From NCBI RefSeq assembly GCF_019430885.1, contig NZ_JAHYBZ010000006.1, forward strand, positions 310,001 to 374,000: 64,000 nt of DNA. Direction: 5' to 3'. The DNA comes from Roseomonas alba. Its GTDB lineage: Bacteria; Pseudomonadota; Alphaproteobacteria; Acetobacterales; Acetobacteraceae. The translations under genes were made by a program, and so were the position numbers. Within the stretch, counting starts at the first letter, position 1; each line of letters starts with the position of its first letter. The notes beneath the pieces were generated by a model that was given only the letters and a program-made list of their open reading frames with translations, had not been told where the DNA came from and did no database searches. Positions 35,518-45,742 of this stretch are shown here, piece after piece.

Positions 35518-35991
35518 CTACTTCTCGACGCGATAGCGGAAGTCGCAATGCGTCGCGCCACCCATGATGGTCTGGGTCCGCTCAAGCTTCAGCGCCGGGT
35601 CGTAACCCTCGCAGAACGCGCCGTCGCGATTGCACGACAGCACCGCGCCGAGTTCGGCGATGCCCATCTCCTTGTACATCTCGGCATAGCGGCAGCGGGT
35701 GACGTTGAAGGCGTAGTGGGTGGCGTCGCGCGCCACGGGGTCGATCCGCAGCGCGTCATCCTTCGTCCACAGCGATTGCAGGGCGATGAAATGGTCGAGG
35801 CTGGGCTGCCCGCCGGGGCCATCCTTCGCCATCTCGGCCGCCGTGGCCTTGGCGAGCTTGACCACGGCACGGGTCAGGATGGCCTTGGCGTGCTCCTCGC
35901 CGATCTCGGCCTTCATCTCCTCATAGATGCCCTTGGCGAAGGCGGCCTCGATGCGGCGCTGCTGGAGAATGCCCAAGCGTTCCTCGGCCAT
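35518..35991 (-). CDS. L-2-amino-thiazoline-4-carboxylic acid hydrolase-like protein
   Basis: 157 residues from the ATG at 35991. It matches the ATC hydrolase family: helical N-terminus (RIEAAFAKGIYEEMKAEIGE), then ATHYAFNVTRCRYAEMYKEM, GAVLSCNRDGAFCEGYDPAL and a C-terminal GGATHCDFRY. The family is named after the enzyme opening the thiazoline ring on the route to L-cysteine; most members are uncharacterised. The probable ribosome site (GGGGAG, 10 nt upstream) lies in one arm of a strong hairpin at 36001-36029, suggesting control of translation. Confidence 0.8.
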   Translation of the reverse strand: MAEERLGILQQRRIEAAFAKGIYEEMKAEIGEEHAKAILTRAVVKLAKATAAEMAKDGPGGQPSLDHFIALQSLWTKDDALRIDPVARDATHYAFNVTRCRYAEMYKEMGIAELGAVLSCNRDGAFCEGYDPALKLERTQTIMGGATHCDFRYRVEK

Positions 35992-36000
35992 AATATGAAA

Positions 36001-36029
36001 GCTCCCCGACGTCGGTGACGCCGGGGAGC
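36001..36029 (-). promoter_or_regulatory. Hairpin covering the ribosome site of the ATC-hydrolase-like gene
   Basis: GCTCCCCGGCGTC and GACGTCGGGGAGC (minus strand) pair at 12 of 13 positions around ACC. They are followed by TTTCATATT and then the start codon at 35991. The 3' arm contains GGGGAG, the only good Shine-Dalgarno candidate. It could mask translation until melted, or act as a terminator for read-through from upstream. Confidence 0.45.
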
Positions 36030-36039
36030 CTATCGCGCG

Positions 36040-36192
36040 CCGTTGGATACGACGAGTTGCTGTTTGGTCGCGGCACCGCCCCGCACGCCGCCCGGTCACC
36101 CAACGACAACATGCTGGATTGGGGGACCGGGCGGCGTGCGGGCCGCTGCCGCCGCCGGGAATGCGCCGCAGGGCGCATTCCCGCGCAGTCTC
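36040..36192. repeat. Family B palindromic repeat, copy B4, with terminator hairpin
   Basis: It contains GGTCACCCAACGACAACATG, a GGCGTGCGGGCCGCTGCCG arm and a hairpin GGGAATGCGCC/GGCGCATTCCC (36157-36182). The arrangement is the same as in B1. The hairpin begins 10 nt after the stop codon of the lipoprotein gene. The left part GACGAGTTGCTGTTTGGTCG corresponds to the GTTTG-bearing outer arm of B3. Confidence 0.72.
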
Positions 36193-36588
36193 TTACTGCG
36201 CGTACATGCCGCGGTTGGTCACGTAGATGCGGCTTGCGGCGCAGATGTTGATGTTGCGCAGCTCGGCCGCACCGCCGCCAACCCAGGTGATGCGGAAGTC
36301 GTAGGCGCCGGCATTGGCCGCGCGCGCATTCCACACCTGCCCCGGCGCCACCACGTTCTGGCCGAGCTGATCGACGCCCCAACTCGACAGGCTGGCATGG
36401 CTGTACTGGAAGGTAAGGATGGTGCGGGAGGAGTTGTTGACGAGCTGGAAGCGCGTATCGCAACCCGGGCCGGACGGCACCGGGGCGACACCGACCGGCG
36501 TCGGCACATAGACCGTCTGCGGCGCGCAGGCACTGACGGCGGCAGCGCCCAGCAGGGCGAGAATGGCAGGCAGCAGGCGGCGCGGCAT
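36193..36588 (-). CDS. Putative lipoprotein (YcfL-like pattern)
   Basis: 131 residues from the ATG at 36588. The signal peptide MPRRLLPAILALLGAAAVSA ends in a lipobox (VSAC, Cys21). The mature part has a beta-rich core (CDTRFQLVNNSSRTILTFQY; GAYDFRITWVGGGAAELRNI) with paired cysteines at GCDT and NICAAS that could form a disulfide. It resembles small periplasmic beta-sandwich lipoproteins, but no family can be assigned firmly. Confidence 0.6.
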   Translation of the reverse strand: MPRRLLPAILALLGAAAVSACAPQTVYVPTPVGVAPVPSGPGCDTRFQLVNNSSRTILTFQYSHASLSSWGVDQLGQNVVAPGQVWNARAANAGAYDFRITWVGGGAAELRNINICAASRIYVTNRGMYAQ

Positions 36589-36752
36589 AGTCACGGCGAT
36601 CTCCCGGGTTTGGCAGGCGCACCTCTCGGCCCGCCCGTAATTCGATGAAATGACGGTATGCAACGATGGTTACATGAGCAAGATGGCGCGGGCTTGCGCA
36701 GGCGCGCGTGGCCATGGTGCTGTGAAGCGCTTCGTCGGGAAGGATCGGGCGG

Positions 36753-37484
36753 ATGACCATCGGACAATGGTTCGGTTTCCAGGGACGCATCGGACGACAG
36801 ACCTGGTGGCTCGGCTATGTGCTGCCGCTGACGGCGATCTCGATCATCTGCTCGGTGCTCGACATCGCGCTGGGCTTCGTGACGATCCAGGATGCGGCGC
36901 CGGTCGACGGCTATGGCTACGGCTTCGAAACCGCGGGCATCGGCCCGTTCGGGCTGCTGTCGCTGATCCCGCTGATCTGGGGCGGGCTCGCCGGGCAGGT
37001 GAAGCGCTGGCACGACCGCGACAAGTCGGGTTGGATGGTGCTGATCAACTTCATCCCGCTGATCGGCATGATCTGGGCGCTGATCGAACTGGGCTTCCTG
37101 CGCGGCACGGCCGGACCCAACCGCTTCGGGGCGGACCCGCTGGGCGGGACCGCGGCGCAATGGCAGCAGCAGGGCTGGCAGGGTCAGCCGCCGCAGCAGC
37201 AATGGCAGCCACAGCAGCCGCAACAGTGGCAGCAGCCCCAGCCGCAGCAATGGCAGCCGCAGCAGCCGCCGCAGTGGCAGCCGCCGCCGGCCCAGGGCTG
37301 GCAACCCTCACCCCAGCAGGGCTGGCAGGCACCGCCGCAGGGCTACCCGCCGCCGCAGGGGCCGGGCGCGCCACCCCCGGGGTACGGCCAGCCGCCGGCC
37401 GGGTACGGGCAGCCGCCTGCTGGCCCGCCGCCGGGCTACGGGCAGCCGCCACAGGGCAGCGTGCCGCCGGTGCGGCGGGATTGA
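36753..37484 (+). CDS. DUF805 membrane protein with long Gln/Pro/Trp-rich tail
   Basis: 243 residues. The first ~130 are a DUF805 domain: GFQGRIGRQTWWLGYVLPLT, two to three membrane helices and LAGQVKRWHDRDKSGWMVLI, the signature of YhaH/YhaI-type proteins. From about residue 135 to the end the protein is low complexity: repeats of QPQQWQ/QQWQP, then GWQxP and PPxGYGQPP units. The tail is probably cytoplasmic and disordered. It could mediate phase separation or binding (inference). A family A repeat follows directly. Confidence 0.85.
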   Translation: MTIGQWFGFQGRIGRQTWWLGYVLPLTAISIICSVLDIALGFVTIQDAAPVDGYGYGFETAGIGPFGLLSLIPLIWGGLAGQVKRWHDRDKSGWMVLINFIPLIGMIWALIELGFLRGTAGPNRFGADPLGGTAAQWQQQGWQGQPPQQQWQPQQPQQWQQPQPQQWQPQQPPQWQPPPAQGWQPSPQQGWQAPPQGYPPPQGPGAPPPGYGQPPAGYGQPPAGPPPGYGQPPQGSVPPVRRD

Positions 37485-37508
37485 GCGCCTTCCTCCTGGA
37501 CCATGGAA

Positions 37509-37861
37509 CCGGGAGGGGCTTCGCCCCTCTCGGGCTCTGCCCGCTAAAGGCCGAAAGGCCTTCCTGACGAGCGGCCTGCTCCCGCTGTTGCGGTTGGAGG
37601 GACGCCGCCCCTCCGAACCACCCCGCCAAGCGCCTGGAGCACTCGGAACGCAATTTTCTGGTGCCGGGCGCTGCGCCCTTGCCGCTCTGCCCAGGCACCC
37701 GTCATGCGCACGAGCGGGCTGCGGCACCTTTCTAGCTGCGGCGCACGACGCCGAGCGGGCGCACGACGCCAAGTGATGGTCTGCAAAGGCCCTGTGGCCG
37801 TTGCTGGGCTTGGCGGCACTGCGGCCAAGGTCCGGAGAGGGGCAAAGCCCCACGCCGGTTC
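37509..37861. repeat. Family A intergenic repeat, copy A4
   Basis: It lies between the convergent DUF805 and amidase genes. Modules: hairpin CCGGGAGGGGC/GCCCCTCTCGG; AAAGGCC-GAAA-GGCCTT; hairpin TTGGAGGGACGCCGCCCCTCCG; TGGAGCACTCGGAACGCAAT (shared with A1); CATGCGCACGAGCGGGCTGC; GACGCCAAGTGATGGTCTGC; and a final TCCGGAGAGGGGC arm. It is the longest and most diverged copy and belongs to the A1 subtype. Confidence 0.65.
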
Positions 37862-37893
37862 CGTCATGATGGCCGGTTTACGACCGTCCCGCC

Positions 37894-39288
37894 TTACGCC
37901 GGATCGACCGGCGCGGGCGGAACGCCCGCTGCCTCGATCGCCGCGCCAGCCTCGAGCAGTAGATCCTCACGATAGCGCCCGGCCAGAAGCTGCACGCCCA
38001 CCGGCACCGTGCCGACCAGCCCCGTCGTCACGGTCAGCCCTGGCAACCCCATCAGCGGCACGCCGACCTGGGTGAGCTGCGCCTCCATGATGCGCCGGAA
38101 GGCTTCGGGGCTGTCGACATCCTCCTGGTCGCGGAAGGGCAGTTCGCCCGAGACCGGGGTGATGGCGACCGGATGGCGCTCGAAGAATTCCATCCATTGC
38201 CGCACGAAGGTCGCGCGCTTCTGCAGCCCGTCCATGAAGGCGTTAAGGTCCGGCACCGGGCACAACTCCTCCATGATGCCGAAGACGAAGGTCGCATCCG
38301 GGTCGGCTTCCTTCCGCAAGGCGGCATTCAGGCCGCGGCGGGATTCGGCGAGCCACAGCATGGCCTGCAGCGCGGCGGGTTCGCGCAGCGGCGGGGTCTC
38401 GGCTTCCTCCACGGTCCAACCGGCTGCCTCCAGCCGCTTCGCCGCGTCGCGCAGCGCGGCCTCGACCGCGGGCTGCACCGTCATCCCGTCCGGCGCGACG
38501 CACAGCGCCGCGCGCTTCGGCGCGGCGGGGCCGTCGAAGGGCACGCCAACCCACCACGGGTCACGGGTGTCTCGCGCCGCCATGGCCGCAAAGCCGAGCC
38601 GCACATCCGCGATGGTCCGCGCAATAGGCCCCGACACCGCCATGAGTTGCCCGCCAATATGCCGTTCGGCGCCCGAGGCATTCCAGGCCGGGATGCGCCC
38701 CAGCGTCGGCCGCAGCCCGTGCACGCCGCAGGCATAGGCGGGGTAACGCACCGACCCGCCGATATCCGTGCCATGCGCGATGGCCCCGATGCCCGCGGTG
38801 ACCGCCGCCGCCGCACCGCCCGAGGACCCACCCGGCGTGATCGACGGATCGCGCGGGTTCTTCGTGTGACCATGGAGGGAATTGCGTGTGAACCAGCGCA
38901 GGGAAAAGGCGGGCGTGTTCGTCCGCCCGAGCAGCACCGCCCCCGCCTTGCGCAGATTGGCCACCACCGGGCTGTCCTGTGTGGCAATGAGGTCCTTCTG
39001 CAACCGCAGCCCGTTTGTGGTGGCGAAGCCCTTCTGGTCGGCGTTCACCTTGATGGTCACCGGCACGCCGGCGAGCGGACCGGGATCCTCGCCCCGCGCG
39101 ATCGCAGCATCGATGGCGGCCGCGTCGGCCAGCACCTCCTCCGGGCGATGGTCCACCACAGCGTTGATCTTCGGGTTCGCCGCATCGAGGCGCGCCAGCG
39201 CATCGCGCGCGGCCTCCGAGGCGGAAACCCGCTTCGCGCGGATAGCGGCGGCAAGGTCAGCAGCGGAAAGGCGCCAGGTATCGGTCAT
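37894..39288 (-). CDS. Amidase (amidase signature family)
   Basis: 464 residues from the ATG at 39288. The Ser-cisSer-Lys triad is visible: Lys80 (VPVTIKVNADQKG), cis-Ser155 (TPGGSSGGAAAAV) and nucleophile Ser179 (GTDIGGSVRYPA). Length is normal. It hydrolyses an amide to acid and ammonia; the family covers GatA, acetamidases and aryl amidases, and the absence of gatB/gatC nearby argues against a tRNA role. It is transcribed divergently from the adhesin-like gene. Confidence 0.92.
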   Translation of the reverse strand: MTDTWRLSAADLAAAIRAKRVSASEAARDALARLDAANPKINAVVDHRPEEVLADAAAIDAAIARGEDPGPLAGVPVTIKVNADQKGFATTNGLRLQKDLIATQDSPVVANLRKAGAVLLGRTNTPAFSLRWFTRNSLHGHTKNPRDPSITPGGSSGGAAAAVTAGIGAIAHGTDIGGSVRYPAYACGVHGLRPTLGRIPAWNASGAERHIGGQLMAVSGPIARTIADVRLGFAAMAARDTRDPWWVGVPFDGPAAPKRAALCVAPDGMTVQPAVEAALRDAAKRLEAAGWTVEEAETPPLREPAALQAMLWLAESRRGLNAALRKEADPDATFVFGIMEELCPVPDLNAFMDGLQKRATFVRQWMEFFERHPVAITPVSGELPFRDQEDVDSPEAFRRIMEAQLTQVGVPLMGLPGLTVTTGLVGTVPVGVQLLAGRYREDLLLEAGAAIEAAGVPPAPVDPA

Positions 39289-39431
39289 GTACGGTCTCGT
39301 GCGTGGGAAGACGCCGATCGCAGCATGCCCGCGCCGCCGCGCCAATGGGGCGTGGCGTTGCGATGCCGGGACGTATGTCCCTACACTGAATGCGGGAAGA
39401 AACCCCAGACCGGAACAACGGAGGGTTGCGC

Positions 39432-40037
39432 GTGCCCACACCCGCAGGCGCCGAGGAAATCGGCCGCTACATCTATCTCTTCCGTGCCCAGACCGAGGAC
39501 CAGACCTGCGTCATCGACGCCCATGGCGGCTTCGTCTTCGAGAACCGCTCCTTCACCGTCCCCGCCGGCGTCACGCTGAAATTCTACACTCCGCATGGCA
39601 GCGCGGTAATCGACGAAGGGCAGTTCGCGCTGAATGTCGCGCAGTTCGACTACACGGTCGCGGAAGAGATCACCGGCGGCCAACCCTGCCACAACTACCT
39701 GCTCGCCAAGGCCTGGGGGACGCACACCTTCGGCGATGACGAGGACGACAAGCGCATCACCTATGCCCGTGCCGAAGCGATGCTGGATGCGCAGGACGAT
39801 CGCCGCACGCGGCAGACCCAGCGCTTCGGCGCGCCGATGGACAGCGTGGCCTCGCTGGTGACGATCCGGAACCGCTGGGACCTGTGGACCGGCATTCCGC
39901 TGGAGACTGTCATTCACGAGGTGCGACAGGTCATGCCCACGCTGACGACCTTCCACTGCACCTTCTGCCGCTCGGCGGGGCTCCACCTGCCCTGGCAGAC
40001 GCCCGAGGGCCCCAGCGTCACGCCGCAGCTCGCCTGA
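39432..40037 (+). CDS. Putative adhesin/Stv-like domain protein
   Basis: 201 residues from the GTG at 39432, chosen because GGAGG stands 7 nt before it; an in-frame ATG at 39390 would add 14 residues. The segment CVIDAHGGFVFENRSFTVPA followed by GVTLKFYTPHGSAV resembles the Stv-type 'putative adhesin' domain (HGG, VPxGxTLxFYT), a match made from memory with limited certainty. A CTFCRS pair lies near the C-terminus. There is no signal peptide. The stop abuts the stop of the convergent ABC exporter gene with no gap. Confidence 0.5.
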   Translation: MPTPAGAEEIGRYIYLFRAQTEDQTCVIDAHGGFVFENRSFTVPAGVTLKFYTPHGSAVIDEGQFALNVAQFDYTVAEEITGGQPCHNYLLAKAWGTHTFGDDEDDKRITYARAEAMLDAQDDRRTRQTQRFGAPMDSVASLVTIRNRWDLWTGIPLETVIHEVRQVMPTLTTFHCTFCRSAGLHLPWQTPEGPSVTPQLA

Positions 40038-41906
<1,869 letters not shown>

Positions 41907-42263
41907 GCCCGCCGGCCGGCGGAGTCAATCGCCGGCCGGTGACGCCTGCGTGTCCGGCGCCGTCAGTTCAGAGAAATGTTCGTGCCGGCCAGCAGGCGCT
42001 TGTCGCGGTCGAGTTCCGCCCGGATGAAATGGCAGATTTCCGGCGCGGGCATGCCCCCGGGTGTGGCCGAGGCATCGTTGCGCAGCTTCTGCAGCGCCGG
42101 TGCGCTCAGCGTGGCCGTAAGCGCACCATCCAGCGGCGCCGACGGTGCCGAAGAAACCGACCATGTCGGCCATCGGATCATCGGGCCTCGGAACATCTGC
42201 CTGCTCACGCGCAGGCAGAGCGGCCGCAAGGCGCCGTGCCGCGCCGGTTCGTGGGAAAGCCGG
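41907..42263. other. Gap with a possible decayed small gene
   Basis: No intact gene is convincing. On the minus strand two frames each look partly coding. One is MADMVGFFGTVGA from 42173. The other runs downstream of about 42135: LDGALTATLSAPALQKLRND, then MPAPEICHFIRAELDRDKRL, to a stop at 41963. A one-base shift near 42133-42137 would join them into a product of about 70 residues. It may be a frameshifted remnant or chance. Confidence 0.3.
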
Positions 42264-42665
42264 TCAGTCGCCGGGCGAGGCCGCGGCCGCCGCCAGCACG
42301 CGCCGCGCGGCGCGGCGGAGGAGCCATCCGGACGGCCCGCGCGCCTCCAGGATCGCCCGTCGAACGATGCGCAGTTCACCCTCCGCCCGGTTCCGGGCCA
42401 CCGACGCATCGAAAGCCTGTCCGCGTGCGATCTGCGCGGCCTCCAACAGGGATTCGATCTTGCGTGCCGAATAGGCGTCGGTGCCCTTCTCCTCGATCTC
42501 CTGCAATTTCGACCGCGCGTCGGCCAGGTCCAGGGTCAGGCGCGCGATTTCGGCATCCTTATCCGTCTGCTGTGCCGTGGATGCGGCCGATGGCTTCGCC
42601 TTGCGCTGGCCGTCGCCGCCACGTTGCACATGCGGCCGCCGCTTGCGGTTCGCCTTGTATGTCAT
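42264..42665 (-). CDS. Hypothetical basic coiled-coil protein
   Basis: 133 residues from the ATG at 42665. A basic N-terminus (MTYKANRKRRPHVQRGGDGQ) is followed by a predicted coiled coil (KDAEIARLTLDLADARSKLQ; ARKIESLLEAAQIARGQAFD) and a basic C-terminal helix (LLRRAARRVLAA). No family is recognised. It could bind nucleic acid. It is divergent from the small gene at 42927 and sits in a region of short unknown genes. Confidence 0.5.
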   Translation of the reverse strand: MTYKANRKRRPHVQRGGDGQRKAKPSAASTAQQTDKDAEIARLTLDLADARSKLQEIEEKGTDAYSARKIESLLEAAQIARGQAFDASVARNRAEGELRIVRRAILEARGPSGWLLRRAARRVLAAAAASPGD

Positions 42666-42926
42666 GCCGCACCCGCCTTGCCGCGAGACACGGCCATGTC
42701 CGGCTGCATTGTCCAGCCGCCACGCGCGATGGGTGTCGACACCTCGTTGGCTTCCCGCATCTGCGCCTCCCGATTCGAAGATCTGCCCCGACGCTGAATC
42801 CGTGAGCCGCCTGAAGCCAGTCCCGTCTTCGTGAGCCGCATGCCCGGCGCCTGTGCTCCGCCATGTGCCAACCGCTCGGAAGCCCCGCGCCGCCGAGCGA
42901 GCAAGGCGACCACCACTGGCCGCGCC

Positions 42927-43283
42927 ATGATACAAAGGGTTCGACTCCTCCTGGCGCCACACTTTGCTAAGCAAGCGCCTGTGGCTCGCAAGCATCCTGC
43001 CTATCTCTATACCTTTCCGCCCCATGCGCGGCGCGCAGTGCTCGACGCGATGCTTGCGGAGCAGGCGATGGCAGATCTCGCATTTCATCCTGCGTATCGC
43101 GCCCTGACGGCGAGCAAGACGTTCTGGCAGGAGCTGGGCCGTGCACTGCAACGCCACGATGCGCCCACTGTCGCAGCAACATGCGAAATCGTGGCCGACA
43201 TGCTGCGCGCCAGACGGATGACAGCCCGTGCGGCAGCGACACTGGTGCGGGCGTGGCGGCTCGGCCGCCTCAACGCCTGGTAG
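42927..43283 (+). CDS. Hypothetical helical protein
   Basis: 118 residues from the ATG at 42927. It is predicted to be all helical: YTFPPHARRAVLDAMLAEQA, YRALTASKTFWQELGRALQR and VAATCEIVADMLRARRMTAR. There is no signal peptide or known motif. Composition is normal for this genome and the amphipathic helices argue for a real protein. The gene is isolated; function unknown. Confidence 0.5.
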   Translation: MIQRVRLLLAPHFAKQAPVARKHPAYLYTFPPHARRAVLDAMLAEQAMADLAFHPAYRALTASKTFWQELGRALQRHDAPTVAATCEIVADMLRARRMTARAAATLVRAWRLGRLNAW

Positions 43284-43557
43284 CCGGCACAGCCGCGCCG
43301 GGCGTGTAACCCCGCACTTCCCGGAAATCCGGCGCAGCCGCCAGTTCGACGGGCGATCGCCTATCAACCACTGCCGCAACCCGTCGATTTGACGCGAAGG
43401 CATGGCGCGTCATTCTAAGCACAGCGCGATCGAGGCAGGGCAACCCCATCGGGTCGGACACCGATCCGGCGATTCTGCACCGTCCGACGCCAGCAAGCAC
43501 GAGAACAGTACCGGCAAGGTCCCGCCAAAGGGACAGGCCATGTGGGAGTAACGTACC

Positions 43558-44541
43558 ATGCAACGACGCGACATCCTGACCGGCATCGCCGGCACAACGA
43601 TGCTGGGCCTCGCCGCCCGAACGGCGAGAGCGCAGTCCTATCCGAACCGCCCGATCCGGCTCGTCGTCGGCTTCGCGCCGGGCGGGCCGACGGATCTCAT
43701 CGCGCGCATCGCGGCGCGCACCATGTCGGCGGCGCTCGGCCAGACGGTGGTGATCGAGAACCGGCCAGGTGCCAGCGGCAGGGTCGCGGCCTCTGCCGTC
43801 GCCCGCGCGGAACCCGATGGGTACACGCTGCTCACCAACGTCCTGGCCGACATGGTCGGCCCGGTGATCGAGGGGGACACGCGGGAACCGCTACTGCGCA
43901 GTCTGGCGCCGGTGGCCCTGGTCGGCACGGCACCGAACGTGCTCGTGGTGCATCCGTCGCTGGGCGCCGGCAGCGTTCGCGATCTGGCCGCACTGGCCAA
44001 GGCGCGCCCCGGCACGCTGAGCTACGCCTCGGCCGGCATCGGCACGGCGAGCCATCTGGCCGGGGTGCTGTTCGCGGCGGCGGCGGATATCGACCTGATC
44101 CACGTCCCCTACAATGGCACCGCCGCGGCGCAGACCGATCTGCTGACCGGCCGTGTCTCGATGATGTTCGACAATCTCGACAACGGCCTGTCGAATGCAG
44201 CGGCCGGCAAGGTCAAGGCGCTGGCGGTCACCAGCCCTTCCCGCTGGCATGCCGCGCCAGACGTGCCAACGATCGGCGAGGCCGGCTTCCCCACGGCGGA
44301 GATGCTGTCCATCTTCGGCGTCATGGCGCCTGCCGGCACACCCGCTGTCATCATCGAACAACTCGGCTCCGCGCTGGTCGCCGCGTCGCGCGAGGAGGCG
44401 ACACGCCGCAGTCTGCTCACGATCAGCATCGAGCCCGCCTCGCTCGGTCCGGCGGAATATCGCCGCTACCTGGAAACCGAGACGCGCCGCTGGGAAGCCC
44501 TGGCCGCGCAGGGCCGGCTCACCGGAAGCCGCGCCGGGTAA
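43558..44541 (+). CDS. Tripartite tricarboxylate transporter substrate-binding protein (Bug family)
   Basis: 327 residues. A Tat-like or Sec signal peptide (MQRRDILTGIAGTTMLGLAA) ends near ARAQ. Bug motifs are YPNRPIRLVVGFAPGGPTDL, NRPGASGRVAASAVARAEPD and LSYASAGIGTASHLAGVLF. This is the fourth orphan Bug receptor in the window and the only one on the plus strand. A VOC-family gene follows 152 bp downstream. Confidence 0.93.
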   Translation: MQRRDILTGIAGTTMLGLAARTARAQSYPNRPIRLVVGFAPGGPTDLIARIAARTMSAALGQTVVIENRPGASGRVAASAVARAEPDGYTLLTNVLADMVGPVIEGDTREPLLRSLAPVALVGTAPNVLVVHPSLGAGSVRDLAALAKARPGTLSYASAGIGTASHLAGVLFAAAADIDLIHVPYNGTAAAQTDLLTGRVSMMFDNLDNGLSNAAAGKVKALAVTSPSRWHAAPDVPTIGEAGFPTAEMLSIFGVMAPAGTPAVIIEQLGSALVAASREEATRRSLLTISIEPASLGPAEYRRYLETETRRWEALAAQGRLTGSRAG

Positions 44542-44693
44542 GCAATCTCGCCGGCACCTGCCCACACGGCGTCGACCGGAGGCGCGGGGCCGCGGCTTTC
44601 GGCAGGCGATGGAGGTGAAGGACGTCGTCATGAAAACGACGGCGTCTCTCGCTCCTGCTGAGACCAGACAACGACAAGGTGGAGAGACGGGTT

Positions 44694-45080
44694 ATGAAGG
44701 GCTACGGCATCGACCATGTGCATCTGCGCAGCACCGATCCCAATGCCGCCGCGCGCTTCTACATGGAGGCACTGGGCGCGCGCGAGACCGGCCGCACGGA
44801 GATCCGGGGTGCGCTGCGACTGGTGCTGGACCTTGGGGGGCTCACGCTGTTCATCGAGGCGGTGCCCCCGGCGACGCCGCATCCGCCCGAGCCGCCCTAT
44901 CTCGGGCTCGAGCATCTCGGTCTGCGCGTCCCCGATCTGGATGCCGCCGCAGCGGACCTGCGTTCCCGCGGTGTGCGGTTCGTCACCGAGCCGCGCGAGG
45001 CCCGGCCGGGCACGCGCATCGCCTTCATCGAGGGCCCGGACGGCGTGCGGATCGAACTGATCGAACGCAGCACCGCGTGA
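44694..45080 (+). CDS. VOC family (glyoxalase/dioxygenase fold) protein
   Basis: 128 residues from the ATG at 44694, with GGAGAG 7 nt upstream. Paired beta-alpha-beta-beta-beta modules are visible: GIDHVHLRSTDPNAAARFYM and LTLFIEAV in the first, GLEHLGLRVPDLDAAAADLR and RIAFIEGPDGVRIELIE in the second. Metal ligands would be His13 and a Glu in each module (IEAV, IELIE). Reaction unknown; the family includes glyoxalase I, epimerases and dioxygenases. Confidence 0.88.
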   Translation: MKGYGIDHVHLRSTDPNAAARFYMEALGARETGRTEIRGALRLVLDLGGLTLFIEAVPPATPHPPEPPYLGLEHLGLRVPDLDAAAADLRSRGVRFVTEPREARPGTRIAFIEGPDGVRIELIERSTA

Positions 45081-45124
45081 GTACGCCGCCGTCCTGCCCT
45101 CCACGCGCCGTGCCGGTCGGCGCG

Positions 45125-45556
45125 TCAGCTCCTCCGCTTCTTCGCGCGCCCCGCCTCGCCGGTGCCAAGGCCAATCTCCTTTGCCAACGTCGAACGGCGT
45201 TCCGCGTACGCCGGGGCGACCATCGGATAGTCCGCCGGCAGGCCCCATTTCTCCCGGTACTGATCCGGTGTCATGCCGTAGGCGGTCGCCAGATGCCGCT
45301 TGAGCATCTTCAGTTTCCGGCCGTCCTCCAGGCAGATCAGATAGTCGCGCTGGACCGACTTCCTGATGGCAACAGCGGGCTCCTGCTTCACCGCGGCCGG
45401 TTCCTTGGCAGCCTGTTCGATACCGGACAGTGCCGCGTAGACGCCCGAAATGAGACTCGGAAGATCCCCGGCCGGCACGGGGTTATTCGAGACATGCGCG
45501 GCCACGATAGACGCCGTGAGCTGCAGCATTGCCGGTCTTGCGGTCACTTCTGACAT
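45125..45556 (-). CDS. MucR/Ros family transcriptional regulator
   Basis: 143 residues. The MucR core is clear: [20 protein letters not shown], then [20 protein letters not shown] and [18 protein letters not shown]. Of the usual zinc ligands Cys75 and His88 are present. The second Cys position is Asp78 and the second His is lost (ATAY), so zinc binding is doubtful; this variation occurs in the family. MucR proteins bind AT-rich DNA and often repress their own gene. The AT-rich 45557-45700 region upstream is a plausible self-control site. Confidence 0.92.
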   Translation of the reverse strand: MSEVTARPAMLQLTASIVAAHVSNNPVPAGDLPSLISGVYAALSGIEQAAKEPAAVKQEPAVAIRKSVQRDYLICLEDGRKLKMLKRHLATAYGMTPDQYREKWGLPADYPMVAPAYAERRSTLAKEIGLGTGEAGRAKKRRS

Positions 45557-45720
45557 CGGATTTTTCCCGGATCGGATCTACTGGTTGACAAGTATTGCAC
45601 ACTTCGACGACTCAGGAAACGAGTATCGCCTTCACAGAAGTAAGCAATCGGAAAACGGACCGAATTGATAATAAACATTGAACCAGTGGTTGCCAAATTC
45701 AGAAATAGTTGCGTCAGGGT
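45557..45720. promoter_or_regulatory. AT-rich upstream region of the MucR-type gene
   Basis: About 165 bp with clearly lower GC than the surroundings. It includes GGATTTTTCCCGGATCGGAT, TTGACAAGTATTGCACAC, AACGAGTATCG and AATTGATAATAAACATT. MucR/Ros proteins are known to bind AT-rich sites containing T-A steps and to regulate themselves. No exact operator can be fixed from sequence. Confidence 0.4.
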
Positions 45721-45742
45721 TGGATGGATGCAGTGAGCATCG

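Noticed and set aside
37051..37698. Minus-strand Ala/Pro-rich open frame across the DUF805 tail
   Set aside because: It is the complement of the Gln/Pro/Trp repeat and runs into repeat A4; no start signal.
45577..45606. Plus-strand promoter from the perfect TTGACA upstream of the MucR-type gene
   Set aside because: No TATAAT-like box lies 16-18 nt downstream and no plus-strand gene follows at a sensible distance.
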